From G020348385 sp964538085 (GTDB taxonomy: Bacteria; Acidobacteriota; Aminicenantia; Aminicenantales; Aminicenantaceae), in assembly GCA_964538085.1 (NCBI GenBank), contig CAZIDF010000013.1, positions 1-64,000 on the forward strand: a stretch of DNA of 64,000 nucleotides, read 5' to 3'. This document shows, in pieces, positions 1 to 7,977 of the stretch. The notes beneath the pieces were generated by a model. The model was not told the origin of the DNA and searched no databases. It worked only from the letters and a program-made list of their open reading frames with translations. Position 1 is the stretch's first letter. Every line of letters begins with the position of its first letter. Position numbers and translations under genes: made by a program.

Positions 1-1835
1 ATCCCGTCGCTCGCATTATCGAAAATTGTCCTGAATTTTTGTTCGGATTCCTTCAGCCCCTCCTCCGCGACGGCCTGTTTGATCACCTGAGCGGTAGCGC
101 TGCTGAGTCCATCCAGCATGGCATCTTCAGGGGAAAGTATGTGGTGTTTGGCGAAGAGGGCCAGTACTCCGATCGTTTTTTCTCCGGGAATGCGCAGCTG
201 GTATCCCGCGAATGATACGAGTCCCAGTTCGCGCGCCCATTCGTGGTCGTGGATGCGGGGATCGTTCTGCACATCGTTGGTGATGATCTTGTGGTCCTCT
301 CCCGAGGCGATGCGTCCGATCTTGTTGCAGCCGAACGGGATGCGGCGGTGGGTTTTGCCGTCTATATGGGTGTAGCGTCCCGAACTCGCCAGCAGGTGGA
401 GACAGCCATCACGGTGACGGCACATATGCGGCCCTTCTACGACCTGGGCATGGATACAGTCCCGTTCGCACAGGTCTCCGGGCCGGATAAGCCAGAGGCG
501 ACAGAAATCGGCGTCTAAGATACGGATGATGCTGTCGGTTATAGTTCTGAGTTTGTTCTCAAGCGGCGCCGACGCAAGAAGCGACTGCAGGAGTTGGCTG
601 ATAGCCTGCTGCCGCTGTAGCGTTCTCTCTTGTTCTTCCTCCGCCTTCTTGCGCTCGGTGATGTCCTGTATGGTGCCGGCAATAGCGTATGGCCTGTCTT
701 GCTCGTCTTTCAACAGACTTGTGGTCATCATGGCCGGAAACGTTGTACCGTCCTTGCGCATGTGCCCGACTTCACCGATGTTGTGACCACGTTTCTTGAC
801 CTCTTTGTTGAACGGGATCACGTCCGTCTTTATCTGCTCCTCAGTATGGAAGATGCTCAGCGGTCGGCCCACTAGTTTCTCTCCGGAGCCGTAGCCATGC
901 ATCTCGGCCCAGGTATGGTTGGCGAACTGAATGTTGCCCTCCAGGTCCGCCACGGCGATCCCTTCAGCGGCCTGTTCTGCTATTGCCGCTAGCCGCCGCG
1001 TCTCTTCTTGCAGTGCCTTGCGCTCGGTGATGTCCAGCCCAACGGCAAGCAGCCCCTCGACATTCCCATCGACGTCTTTGATCGTTTTGTCAGACCACTC
1101 GATTTGACGCTCGCTCCCGTCCTTGGTCACAATGGGATTGACGTTGCTCCTCGTCTGGATATCACTCACAGCCTTCTTGAACAGAGCACGAATTCTTGTA
1201 TGGTCTCTCCCAGGCAGAAAAGTGCTGAACCAGTCCTTGCCCTGAACCTCATCCAACGAGTATCCCGAGATCTCCTCCAAATATGGGTTGAAACGAACAA
1301 TCCGGCCCTTCACATCCAACACCAATATGATGGCCTGAGCGGTTTTGATGACGCTCTCGGCAAAGTCCCGCTCTTGCCGCAGCGCTTTTGCCGCGGACTT
1401 TGCTTCTTTTAATGATGTGATGTGCTCTTCGCGGGTAGTCAGCAGCTCGATGGTATGATCGTTTTCATGGAAGTCATCGAAGGAGAACTTGTCCAGGTCC
1501 TCTGGCTTTCTTACATCCGGGTTGGCCATCAGGATGAATCCGCCGTGCGAGGGGACCCAGTGTCCGATCAATGGAGTGGAGCAGCCTCCGTTCTTCAGGA
1601 GAATCTCATACTGCATTCCCATGTTCCGAGCTATTGACGACGGAGATATCTTTTCTCGGGGTTCGATGGGTTCAACTATATCGAAAACCTTAAGGCCCAG
1701 AGCATTCGCTGCCCGCCTTAGCACAGGTTCGCTTGCCCAAGTGATCGTCAACTGCTCATCTGCTACCACTATGAAAGGCCTAATTCCCGAAAGTTGATCG
1801 AGACTTATCTCAGCATTGCAGATATCACGTGCCAT
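1..1835 (-). CDS. HNOBA-PAS-PAS-GAF-PAS sensor protein, probable histidine kinase (3' end outside window)
   Basis: The reading frame is open from an ATG at 1835 to the window edge (611 codons seen). Residues about 12-145 resemble the HNOBA/PAS module that accompanies H-NOX proteins (segment ending FHENDHTIELL). PAS domains lie at about 155-270 and 280-393, each ending in DITERK. A GAF domain spans about 415-590 with clustered cysteines C445, C456, C460, C472, C478 and C503, and a third PAS begins near 598. No kinase core is visible yet; it is inferred from architecture. The start has an excellent Shine-Dalgarno and overlaps the H-NOX gene by 11 bp, so the two are co-translated. Likely role: partner that reads the haem/NO state of the H-NOX protein. 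Confidence 0.85.
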   Translation of the reverse strand, partial: MARDICNAEISLDQLSGIRPFIVVADEQLTITWASEPVLRRAANALGLKVFDIVEPIEPREKISPSSIARNMGMQYEILLKNGGCSTPLIGHWVPSHGGFILMANPDVRKPEDLDKFSFDDFHENDHTIELLTTREEHITSLKEAKSAAKALRQERDFAESVIKTAQAIILVLDVKGRIVRFNPYLEEISGYSLDEVQGKDWFSTFLPGRDHTRIRALFKKAVSDIQTRSNVNPIVTKDGSERQIEWSDKTIKDVDGNVEGLLAVGLDITERKALQEETRRLAAIAEQAAEGIAVADLEGNIQFANHTWAEMHGYGSGEKLVGRPLSIFHTEEQIKTDVIPFNKEVKKRGHNIGEVGHMRKDGTTFPAMMTTSLLKDEQDRPYAIAGTIQDITERKKAEEEQERTLQRQQAISQLLQSLLASAPLENKLRTITDSIIRILDADFCRLWLIRPGDLCERDCIHAQVVEGPHMCRHRDGCLHLLASSGRYTHIDGKTHRRIPFGCNKIGRIASGEDHKIITNDVQNDPRIHDHEWARELGLVSFAGYQLRIPGEKTIGVLALFAKHHILSPEDAMLDGLSSATAQVIKQAVAEEGLKESEQKFRTIFDNASDG

Positions 1836-2373
1836 GGAAAATCACCTCCATAGTGCATTGGGGGTCTCCATTGTTCACGCAGGCTATCTCCTTTACCTGG
1901 AGTTCCTCGTCGAAATGGATTCCCACGCCCAGGATAAGTCCGCGCAGTACGGCGCATAGTCTTCGCTCTGATCGGTAGTGCATGAGCAGGCGGCCGTCCG
2001 GCAACTCTTTGTATTCAAAGCTCGGCGGTTTGGAATTGAGGATATTTTTTGTCACATGTTTGTGCACTTTGTCCATGTTCAGCAGAAACTCCCGTGCAGT
2101 CTTCCCGGCCAGCTTGAAAAAAATGGGATATGATTCAGCACCTGTATTCGGAACCCAGAATTTTCCGAATTCAACCAGAACTGTTTCCAGGGGAAGGCCA
2201 GAGACCTCGGAAGCCGCGTTAGCCAAGTCCAGTGTCATCTGATCGGGATAATCCTCGCTGGCCGAAAAAAACGGCTCCTCACACTTCGCAAGCGCTTTTA
2301 CTTTTTCCCAAGCTTCTGCGCCGAATTTCGCCTCGACCAACTCATGAATACCCTTATTAACGATGCCTTTCAT
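1825..2373 (-). CDS. H-NOX haem-based gas sensor
   Basis: 182 aa, the normal single-domain length. It begins MKGIVNKGIHELVEAKFG, typical of the H-NOX (HNOB) fold. The proximal haem ligand is His104 in the DKVH context, and the haem-propionate clamp Y-x-S-x-R is present as Tyr133-Ser135-Arg137. This is almost the numbering of well-studied bacterial H-NOX proteins, so haem binding is well supported. No transmembrane segment is seen, so it is a cytosolic sensor of NO (possibly O2). It directly precedes and overlaps an HNOBA-PAS-GAF sensor, the classic H-NOX/kinase pairing, in which the NO-bound H-NOX alters kinase activity. The ligand is inferred from the family, not seen. Confidence 0.93.
   Translation of the reverse strand: MKGIVNKGIHELVEAKFGAEAWEKVKALAKCEEPFFSASEDYPDQMTLDLANAASEVSGLPLETVLVEFGKFWVPNTGAESYPIFFKLAGKTAREFLLNMDKVHKHVTKNILNSKPPSFEYKELPDGRLLMHYRSERRLCAVLRGLILGVGIHFDEELQVKEIACVNNGDPQCTMEVIFHGT
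1841..1850 (-). promoter_or_regulatory. Strong ribosome binding site for the H-NOX-partner sensor
   Basis: The minus strand reads TGGAGGTGAT, a near-perfect anti-16S match, 5 bases before the ATG at 1835. It lies inside the end of the H-NOX gene and fixes the start of the sensor gene. Confidence 0.8.
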
Positions 2374-2419
2374 GATTCTTGTCTCTCTTTATTTGAATGG
2401 CGTTCCATGTTCAACATCT

Positions 2420-2500
2420 TCATGCTCGCTTCCCTGAACCCCTCCCCATAGGACAGAAAATGCCCATCCTCTCATCATCCACAACCAATGCTTTATTCAT
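2420..2500 (-). pseudogene. Receiver-domain N-terminal scrap
   Basis: A 26-codon frame starts MNKALVVDDERMG, the first beta strand and acidic pocket of a receiver domain, then loses similarity and stops. In another frame the downstream text resembles an unrelated C-terminal tail. It is read as the remnant of a response regulator after a large internal deletion, lying between the truncated pilT and the H-NOX gene. Too short to be functional. Confidence 0.4.
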
Positions 2501-2528
2501 GGTTTTTTTGGCTCCGGAGGCTCGACGG

Positions 2529-2936
2529 CTATGACCTTTCTTTCTGAGAATTTTGAAATGTTTCGATTAAATTTTTTACCGAATCCGGAAATCCTAACTC
2601 TGATAAATCCGGAATTTTATCGGCTAATCCCCTGATCGTGGCAGCGATAGTTCCTATCTGTTTATGAATATTAAAACGAAATCTTCCCAGTCCGGGAACA
2701 CCATAAGCAAAATCCATTTCATGCCGGCTTTCCTCGCTATTTTCAAAATTATAAATCTGTTCTTCTGTCAACACAGTGTAAATCAATTCTTTCGCAGATT
2801 CTGGCTTCAACCAATCAAATTCTGTCAAAGGAGTAAGCTCCCCATCAATTCGAACTGCAGGATGCAAACCTGCAATTATATGCAAATCCGATCCCTTGCC
2901 TTCGACTAGCTTGCGAAGCAAATCTGTGATTGTCAT
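2529..2936 (-). pseudogene. PilT N-terminal domain only (truncated pilT paralogue)
   Basis: 135 aa. Residues 1-121 align continuously with the N-terminal PAS-like domain of the intact PilT at 14071-15201 (shared GSDLHI, AGLHPA, ELIYTVLTEEQ, GRFRFNIHKQ, TIAATIRGLAD). The protein then stops 20 residues before the Walker A loop would begin, ending in an unrelated tail. It has no ATPase core, so it cannot power pilus retraction. It could be a decayed duplicate or a stand-alone domain that interferes with or binds PilT. The ATG and frame are intact, which leaves the second possibility open. Confidence 0.7.
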
Positions 2937-2968
2937 CGTGATTCCAACCTTTTACATGGCTATGGAAA

Positions 2969-4333
2969 CTAGATAAAGATGGGTTTTTCCATCTCCTCCA
3001 TGATCCACATCCACTTTTTTAAAAAGAGCTCAACACATGCATCTACCACAACAGGGTCATAGTAATGACCTCTGTATGTCGATATTTCTTCCAATGCTTT
3101 TTTTATTCCTAGCGCGGGTCGGTAAGGCCGATGAGAAGACATCGCTTCCACAACATCAGCAACAGCCAGGATCCTCGCTTCAATCAGGATTTCTTCTCCC
3201 TTAAGACCAGCAGGATATCCATCTCCGAGCATCCTTTCATGATGTTGAAGTACCATCTCAGCAACCGGCCAGGGAAATTCTATCCCCTTTAATATATCGT
3301 ATCCAACTTGAGGATGGGTTCTTACTATGGCCATTTCCGCATCGCTCAGTTTTGCCGGTTTGCTGAGTATTTCGGCCGGGACATAAAGCTTACCGATATC
3401 ATGAATGGCGCCAGCCATCCGAATTCCATCAACCTGATCTTTGGAAAGCCCCATCTCTGTGGCTATTGCACAAGCAAGATTTGCCACACGCTGCTGATGC
3501 CCCGCTGTGTAAGGATCCCTTGCCTCGACTATTCTGGAAATGGCCTGTATGATCTCCTCTAAAATCCTCTGCACCTTTTCAAAACTCAGTTTGAGCTCTC
3601 TCTGCGCAAGCATGCGTTCTGTTACATCTCGCAGGACTAAGACACTGCCCATGTTATTTGATTTATCATCTTTAATGGGGGCGTTGCTGTAATCGACTGG
3701 AATTTCTGTTTTTTTTCTGACGATAAGCAATGCCTGGCCTACTTTGTTTATATCCTTTCCTTCCTCATTAAGCACTTTAATGCGGAATCTGTCTGTCAGC
3801 TTCTTTCCGAGAGCTTTCTCTTTTTTGTCCCCGGTTAAGGATTCCGCAGCAAAATTCATGAAAGTCACTTCCCCATTTTTATCTGTGGCAATCACTGCAT
3901 CGCCAATACTCTGAAGGACAGTGGAAAACCAGTTCTCTCTTTCTTTCAGCCGCTGTTCCATTTTGCTTTTATAGAGAGCCATTTCGACGGTGGACCGCAA
4001 ATCCTGCTCCTCGAAGGGTTTGAGGAGATACCCGAATGGTTCGGTGATTTTTGCTCGTTGCAGTGTATCTTCGTCAGCATAAGCGGTCAAGTAAACCACT
4101 GGAATATCGAATCGATCATGGATAATTTCGGCCGCTTCTATCCCGTCCATTTCGCCTTTCAACTTTATATCCATCAAAATAAGATCGGGTCTGATTTCAC
4201 CCGCCTTTTTTATGGCCTTTTCCCCTGACAACGCTACATCGGGGACCTCGTAACCCATATTAGTCAACATACTCTGTATGCTCTTGGCAACAAGACCTTC
4301 ATCTTCGACTACTAAGATTTTCAGTTTTGACAT
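2969..4333 (-). CDS. Response regulator REC-PAS-HD-GYP (c-di-GMP phosphodiesterase-like)
   Basis: 454 aa. Receiver at 1-125 with phosphoacceptor Asp55 in LILMDIKLKG, a PAS at about 130-250, and an HD-GYP domain from about 265 with the HD pair at 311-312 (HDIGK). The second metal/substrate motif reads HHERMLGDGYP, whereas the usual form is HHExxDGxGYP, so the Asp after the HHE is a Leu here. Activity on c-di-GMP is likely by family but the altered motif makes it uncertain. It is a close paralogue of the PAS-HD-GYP at 6540-7598, which keeps the canonical motif. It starts with ATG, is minus strand, and is followed by the truncated pilT. Confidence 0.88.
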   Translation of the reverse strand: MSKLKILVVEDEGLVAKSIQSMLTNMGYEVPDVALSGEKAIKKAGEIRPDLILMDIKLKGEMDGIEAAEIIHDRFDIPVVYLTAYADEDTLQRAKITEPFGYLLKPFEEQDLRSTVEMALYKSKMEQRLKERENWFSTVLQSIGDAVIATDKNGEVTFMNFAAESLTGDKKEKALGKKLTDRFRIKVLNEEGKDINKVGQALLIVRKKTEIPVDYSNAPIKDDKSNNMGSVLVLRDVTERMLAQRELKLSFEKVQRILEEIIQAISRIVEARDPYTAGHQQRVANLACAIATEMGLSKDQVDGIRMAGAIHDIGKLYVPAEILSKPAKLSDAEMAIVRTHPQVGYDILKGIEFPWPVAEMVLQHHERMLGDGYPAGLKGEEILIEARILAVADVVEAMSSHRPYRPALGIKKALEEISTYRGHYYDPVVVDACVELFLKKWMWIMEEMEKPIFI

Positions 4334-4472
4334 TTTTTAACTCGTTATAGAAATTTAAAGTATTCAGTACAAACCAAAAGGCGGGGATCTTCGCGGGAAA
4401 ATACCCGGGCAGGAGCCTCCTGTGAACAGACTTTTAAAATGGACTCTTAAACTCTCTCAGCCTTCTCGACCT

Positions 4473-4990
4473 TCACTTCTTGAAAGACGAGGCCTCTTCC
4501 TCTTTTTCGGTCAACTTGACTATGGTGTACACAATGGCCACTGTGGATGCGACAATGACCGCTATCCCAGCGGGGGATAGAAAAAATGCAATCAAGCCCC
4601 TCTTTTTTTTCTTCTCTTCCTGTTGAGCGTTTGTTCCTTGAGCAGGATTTAGAGCTGTAGATATTTCTGCCGTCTCGTTTGCCGAAATCCCGATAAAATT
4701 CTCTATATTGAAATTCTTTTCTTCGTTTGTCACACCTGCGACATACAAACCTTCAACGATTCTCTCCACTGTAAAATGACCTTCTTTATCGGAACTGCTG
4801 CTCTCATAATAAGATCCCGTGGTAACGTTTCTCATCTTAACGACAGCCCCTTCGACCGGGGTAGCTCCATCCTTTTGATAGATATTGCCAACCAGCTTGC
4901 CGCTGGTAGCTGTGCCATCAGAGTGGAGATAGGGAGAAAAAAACCTATATCTCTTTTAATTTCAATAGATAACATAACTTTTGTAGCCAT
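4473..4990 (-). pseudogene. Carboxypeptidase-regulatory-like (SpaA/CarbopepD) domain membrane protein, probably frameshifted
   Basis: The 4473-4835 frame gives 120 aa with a carboxypeptidase-regulatory-like beta fold (GHFTVERIVEGLYVAGV), an acidic/Lys linker, and a single C-terminal transmembrane helix at about residues 83-105. The domain clearly continues upstream of the first ATG (KLVGNIYQKDGATPVEGAVV), but that frame hits a stop. A start with a hydrophobic leader ending LMAQ lies in the adjacent frame from ATG 4990. The two halves fit together with one shift near 4900-4915. It is therefore either a real frameshift or a sequencing error in a secreted/anchored protein. It lies just downstream of an ECF sigma gene, its possible regulator. 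Confidence 0.55.
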
Positions 4991-5014
4991 AAAGCCTAAA
5001 ACATCTTGGTTTCA

Positions 5015-5038
5015 AGTTATGGAAGACCGACCATAACT
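5015..5038. promoter_or_regulatory. Perfect inverted repeat AGTTATGG-N8-CCATAACT
   Basis: Eight-base perfect arms separated by eight bases lie between the ECF sigma gene and the carboxypeptidase-like gene. The core TTATGG-N8-CCATAA recurs at 42883-42902 and, with one mismatch, at 40003-40022. No T-run follows, so a binding site is more likely than a terminator. Confidence 0.5.
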
Positions 5039-5042
5039 ATGG

Positions 5043-5555
5043 CTAAAACTCCATATATGTTGAGGGAAATATTTTCATTATCCTTTTTAAATAATTTTTT
5101 GAGCTCTTGATGATCTCACAGACAGTTCTTGGAGAAAGGCAGAATAGCTCGGAGATCTGCTTTTGTGTCAGATCAGAAAAGTAATGAAGAAATAGGATAT
5201 CAGCATCTCTCGATTTCAGTCTTTTAATCGATTTTAATGCCCATTCGGTTCTTTCCTTCCTTTCAAGCCAATCAAATGGCTCGATGGGTTTGCCGGGAAG
5301 GAGGGGATATTTCGGATTTTTGTATTTAGATCTAACATAATCTGTAATCTTGTAGGTTGTGATAGAATAAATATACGTCCCGATAGAGCTCTCAGCTCTG
5401 AACTTCTTTTTCCGTACAGCCTCTAAAGTACCGATGAGAACTTCAGTACATACATCTTCCCAATCTGGATTAGAATGCCCCAAAGATTTGCTGACTCTGA
5501 ATCTAATTTGTGGCCAGTAAGTCAATATGGCTTTTTCCAGTTGTTTATCTGTCAT
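5043..5555 (-). CDS. ECF-type sigma-70 family factor
   Basis: 170 aa. Region 2 is recognisable at about residues 25-85 (WEDVCTEVLIGTLEAV, then IGTYIYSITTYKITDYVRSK, the -10-melting/recognition helix). Region 4 is at about 115-165 with the helix-turn-helix DLTQKQISELFCLSPRTVCEI. No region 1.1 or 3, as expected for extracytoplasmic function sigma factors. No anti-sigma gene is visible next to it. The adjacent downstream gene is the anchored carboxypeptidase-like protein, with a perfect palindrome between. Likely directs RNA polymerase to a small envelope regulon; targets unknown. Confidence 0.8.
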   Translation of the reverse strand: MTDKQLEKAILTYWPQIRFRVSKSLGHSNPDWEDVCTEVLIGTLEAVRKKKFRAESSIGTYIYSITTYKITDYVRSKYKNPKYPLLPGKPIEPFDWLERKERTEWALKSIKRLKSRDADILFLHYFSDLTQKQISELFCLSPRTVCEIIKSSKNYLKRIMKIFPSTYMEF

Positions 5556-5582
5556 TCGATTCAGAACATCAGGATGAAAATT

Positions 5583-6222
5583 TTAGTTCTCTTCTAGATC
5601 ATAGGAAAGCTTGAAGAGATCAACAGCTCGGTTGACAGGAAAAATCTCGAGTCTATTTGTTCCTGCTTCAGTTTTTACCGGGATGGTCAACACATTTTCA
5701 CTCAAGTAGTTCTCCCAGATGATCTGCCCGTTAAAAAACACCGAGATCAAAGGTAAAACCTCCCCATCAGGCGGAACGAAATGCAGGGATAAATCGATTA
5801 TGCTTCCATCAAAGGTTAGCAATTGTGAGAATGTTTTTCCTTTGTCGACTGGAGAATTGGGAATGGCTATTTCCTCTGGAGAAAGCAGGCGTCTGATCTT
5901 GTTGTCTATTCTCCAAATTTCATAATCCTTGTTCAACCGATTAAAGTTTTTTCGCATCCTGAACAGCGTACCAAGGTTATCCGGATCAATGTTTAGGACC
6001 ATCTGATAAAAATCTGCTGCTTCATAATGAAAATCTTCTTTTTGATAGGAGTCCCCGATGATTTGTAAAATCTTCACATACTTTTGTTTTTGTGAATCGG
6101 GGACTGTAATACTCTATACTTCTTAACAAGCCTCCGAGAGCCTCATTATCATCGACAATCAGAATCCTTTTTTTGAATTCTGAGAATTCGGTTTTAAGCA
6201 CATTTTCTAATTCTCTCAGCAT
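5583..6222 (-). pseudogene. Receiver N-terminus joined to a TPR-containing C-terminal piece
   Basis: The frame from ATG 6222 reads KKRILIVDDNEALGGLL, the start of a receiver domain, then ends after 66 codons. An overlapping frame (5583-6077, GTG start without a good ribosome site) carries a TPR-like hairpin (YEAADFYQMVLNIDPDN) and a beta-rich tail of unknown fold. The second frame remains open upstream of its GTG, so the pieces look like the two ends of deleted genes brought together. The phosphoacceptor region of the receiver is absent. The C-terminal 164 aa could still be expressed; I do not recognise its function. Confidence 0.5.
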
Positions 6223-6253
6223 TTTAAAGATTTTTGGGATTTTCGCGGTTTTT

Positions 6254-6536
6254 TCAGTCCGCTTGGAGTGTTTGTTTAATCGGAGCGGAATCTCGAATTA
6301 ATCGTTTCAGCACACCCTCAAGCTCCTTGTATTCGCTGCATTTGTCGAAGAAATAGTCCGCTCCGCCCTCCATGTATTCTTTCCTGTACTGAGGATAGGA
6401 GCAGTTGGTGAACATGATGACTTTGGGAGGAATCCTCTGCCTCTCCGACTACCTCAATCCCCTTGATCTCGGATAGCTTTTTCACCAGATTCGTCCTGAT
6501 CATTTCTGAATCGTCAGCAATAAACAAACGCATCAT
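6254..6536 (-). pseudogene. Internally deleted, frameshifted response regulator
   Basis: The ATG frame reads MMRLFIADDSEMIRTNLVKKL and onward to GIEVVGEAED, then shifts. The next frame resumes PKVIMFTNCSYPQYRKEYMEGGADYFFDKC, the second half of a receiver, and ends at 6254. The roughly 35-40 residues between, including the phosphoacceptor Asp strand, are gone. The joint is clean and both halves are well conserved, so the deletion is recent or an assembly artefact. It follows the PAS-HD-GYP gene by a few bases. Confidence 0.75.
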
Positions 6537-6539
6537 CTC

Positions 6540-7598
6540 TCACCTCCTGTTAATTTCAAATGCGAATCCTTTTACTTTGAAAAGCTTAAGACAAACAGCA
6601 ACAACCTCATCATCAAAAGCGAGACTATTCTCAACAGAAATTTCCGTGAGAGCTTTCTCGATACCCAGGGCTTGCCTATAAGGCCGTTCAGAAGACATCG
6701 CCTCGACAACATCTGCCACCCCTAAAATCCTCGCTTCCAATAAAATCTCATCTCCCTCGAGCCCTAAAGGGTACCCAGACCCATCCATTCTCTCATGATG
6801 CTGAAGCACGATCTGTGCGATAGGCCAAGGAAACTCTATCTCCTTCAAGATATCATAACCCACCTGAGGATGATTCATGATGAACGAATATTCGCTTCTA
6901 GTCAGCTGGCCGGGCTTATTCAGGATTTCAGTGGGCAAATATATTTTCCCGATGTCATGAAGGGCCCCCGCAACAAGAATGCTGTTCTTCCGTGCCTCAG
7001 AGAGTCCCATCTCTTCTCCGATTGCACAGGCCAAACGGGCCATACGCTTCTGATGTCGCGCTGTAAACGAGTCGCAAGTCTCGACAACCAAAGATACCGC
7101 CTCGATCGTCCCCTCCATGACTTTTTTCAATTCTTTCATTCTCTTATCGATATTGTCTATTGCAGTCATCTCCTCAGCAATATCCCGTATTACCAAAATA
7201 TTCCCTATAACATCCCCTTTGCCATTTCTAACCGGCGAGCTGCCATAATAGACTGGAATTTCCTGCCCTGTCTTGTTAACGAGAATAGCTTTTTTACACA
7301 GTGTTGCTGATGCCTCACCTGTTCTTTTTATACTCGAATCTGTATCGTTAACAACAATCTCCTTCTCATCCTTGAAACTGATCATATTTTTTAGCGCTTT
7401 GCCCATGGCTTCGGTAAACATCACACCCGTTTGAGCTTCGGCCACAGGGTTCATGAATGTGATCAACCCATTTTTGTCCGTGGCTATAACACCCTCACTA
7501 ATACTCCTGAGCACTGTGAATGCCCAATTCTCCTTTTCTTTCAGCGTAACATCCATTTCATTTCTGGAGAGAGACAGTTCATTCTTCCTTTTCCTCAA
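6540..7598 (-). CDS. PAS-HD-GYP protein (probable c-di-GMP phosphodiesterase)
   Basis: 352 aa. PAS at about residues 20-145, a helical linker, and an HD-GYP domain from about 160 with HDIGK and the canonical HHERMDGSGYP motif, so the binuclear metal site and GYP loop look complete. It lacks its own receiver, but its start overlaps the preceding stand-alone receiver gene (7579-7977) by 20 bp. The pair together match the REC-PAS-HD-GYP protein at 2969-4333, so this is probably a split version working as a receiver plus output enzyme. Expected to linearise c-di-GMP in the cytosol and so favour motility. Confidence 0.88.
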   Translation of the reverse strand: MRKRKNELSLSRNEMDVTLKEKENWAFTVLRSISEGVIATDKNGLITFMNPVAEAQTGVMFTEAMGKALKNMISFKDEKEIVVNDTDSSIKRTGEASATLCKKAILVNKTGQEIPVYYGSSPVRNGKGDVIGNILVIRDIAEEMTAIDNIDKRMKELKKVMEGTIEAVSLVVETCDSFTARHQKRMARLACAIGEEMGLSEARKNSILVAGALHDIGKIYLPTEILNKPGQLTRSEYSFIMNHPQVGYDILKEIEFPWPIAQIVLQHHERMDGSGYPLGLEGDEILLEARILGVADVVEAMSSERPYRQALGIEKALTEISVENSLAFDDEVVAVCLKLFKVKGFAFEINRR

Positions 7599-7977
7599 TG
7601 AGAGATGGCTCGCCTAATACCGTCTCGACTATGCTCAAGAGTTGCTGGTCATCGAAGGGCTTCTGAAAAAAGGCTGCCACTCCTGCCCTCCACGAACGTT
7701 TAAACGTCGTCGAATCGTTCTGGGCAGTAATAACGATAACCGGAATATCAGAAAGATAAACGCTACTATCCAACTCCTTCTTGACAGAAAACCCATCTCC
7801 TCCGGGCAAACCGATATCCAGAACGATCACATCTGGTTTTTCTTTATGAGCCTCCTGGATGGCTGATGCAGCATCCAATGCATAAATAGTATCGTAAGAA
7901 TTCGCTCTTAAGCGTTTAGTCAATGCATTCACTAAATCCAAATCGTCTTCCACAATTAGAATTTTTTTCTTACTCAT
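7579..7977 (-). CDS. Single-domain response regulator
   Basis: 132 aa receiver with IVEDD acidic pocket, phosphoacceptor in VIVLDIGLPGGDG, Thr/Ser switch region VIVITAQ and Lys in FFQKPF. No output domain. It overlaps both neighbours (4 bp with the upstream hybrid kinase, 20 bp with the downstream PAS-HD-GYP), so it is translated with them and probably carries phosphate from the kinase to the phosphodiesterase. Confidence 0.9.
   Translation of the reverse strand: MSKKKILIVEDDLDLVNALTKRLRANSYDTIYALDAASAIQEAHKEKPDVIVLDIGLPGGDGFSVKKELDSSVYLSDIPVIVITAQNDSTTFKRSWRAGVAAFFQKPFDDQQLLSIVETVLGEPSLIEEKEE

Noticed and set aside
118..1797. Several plus-strand frames of 70-135 codons
   Set aside because: They lie opposite one continuous minus-strand frame with clear HNOBA, PAS and GAF domains and have no recognisable domains themselves.
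4410..4425. Short palindrome CAGGAGCCTCCTG
   Set aside because: Only six-base arms with one-base loop, no T-run and no second copy.
5719..5925. Plus-strand frame within the TPR remnant region
   Set aside because: No ribosome site or domain; opposite the TPR-bearing frame.
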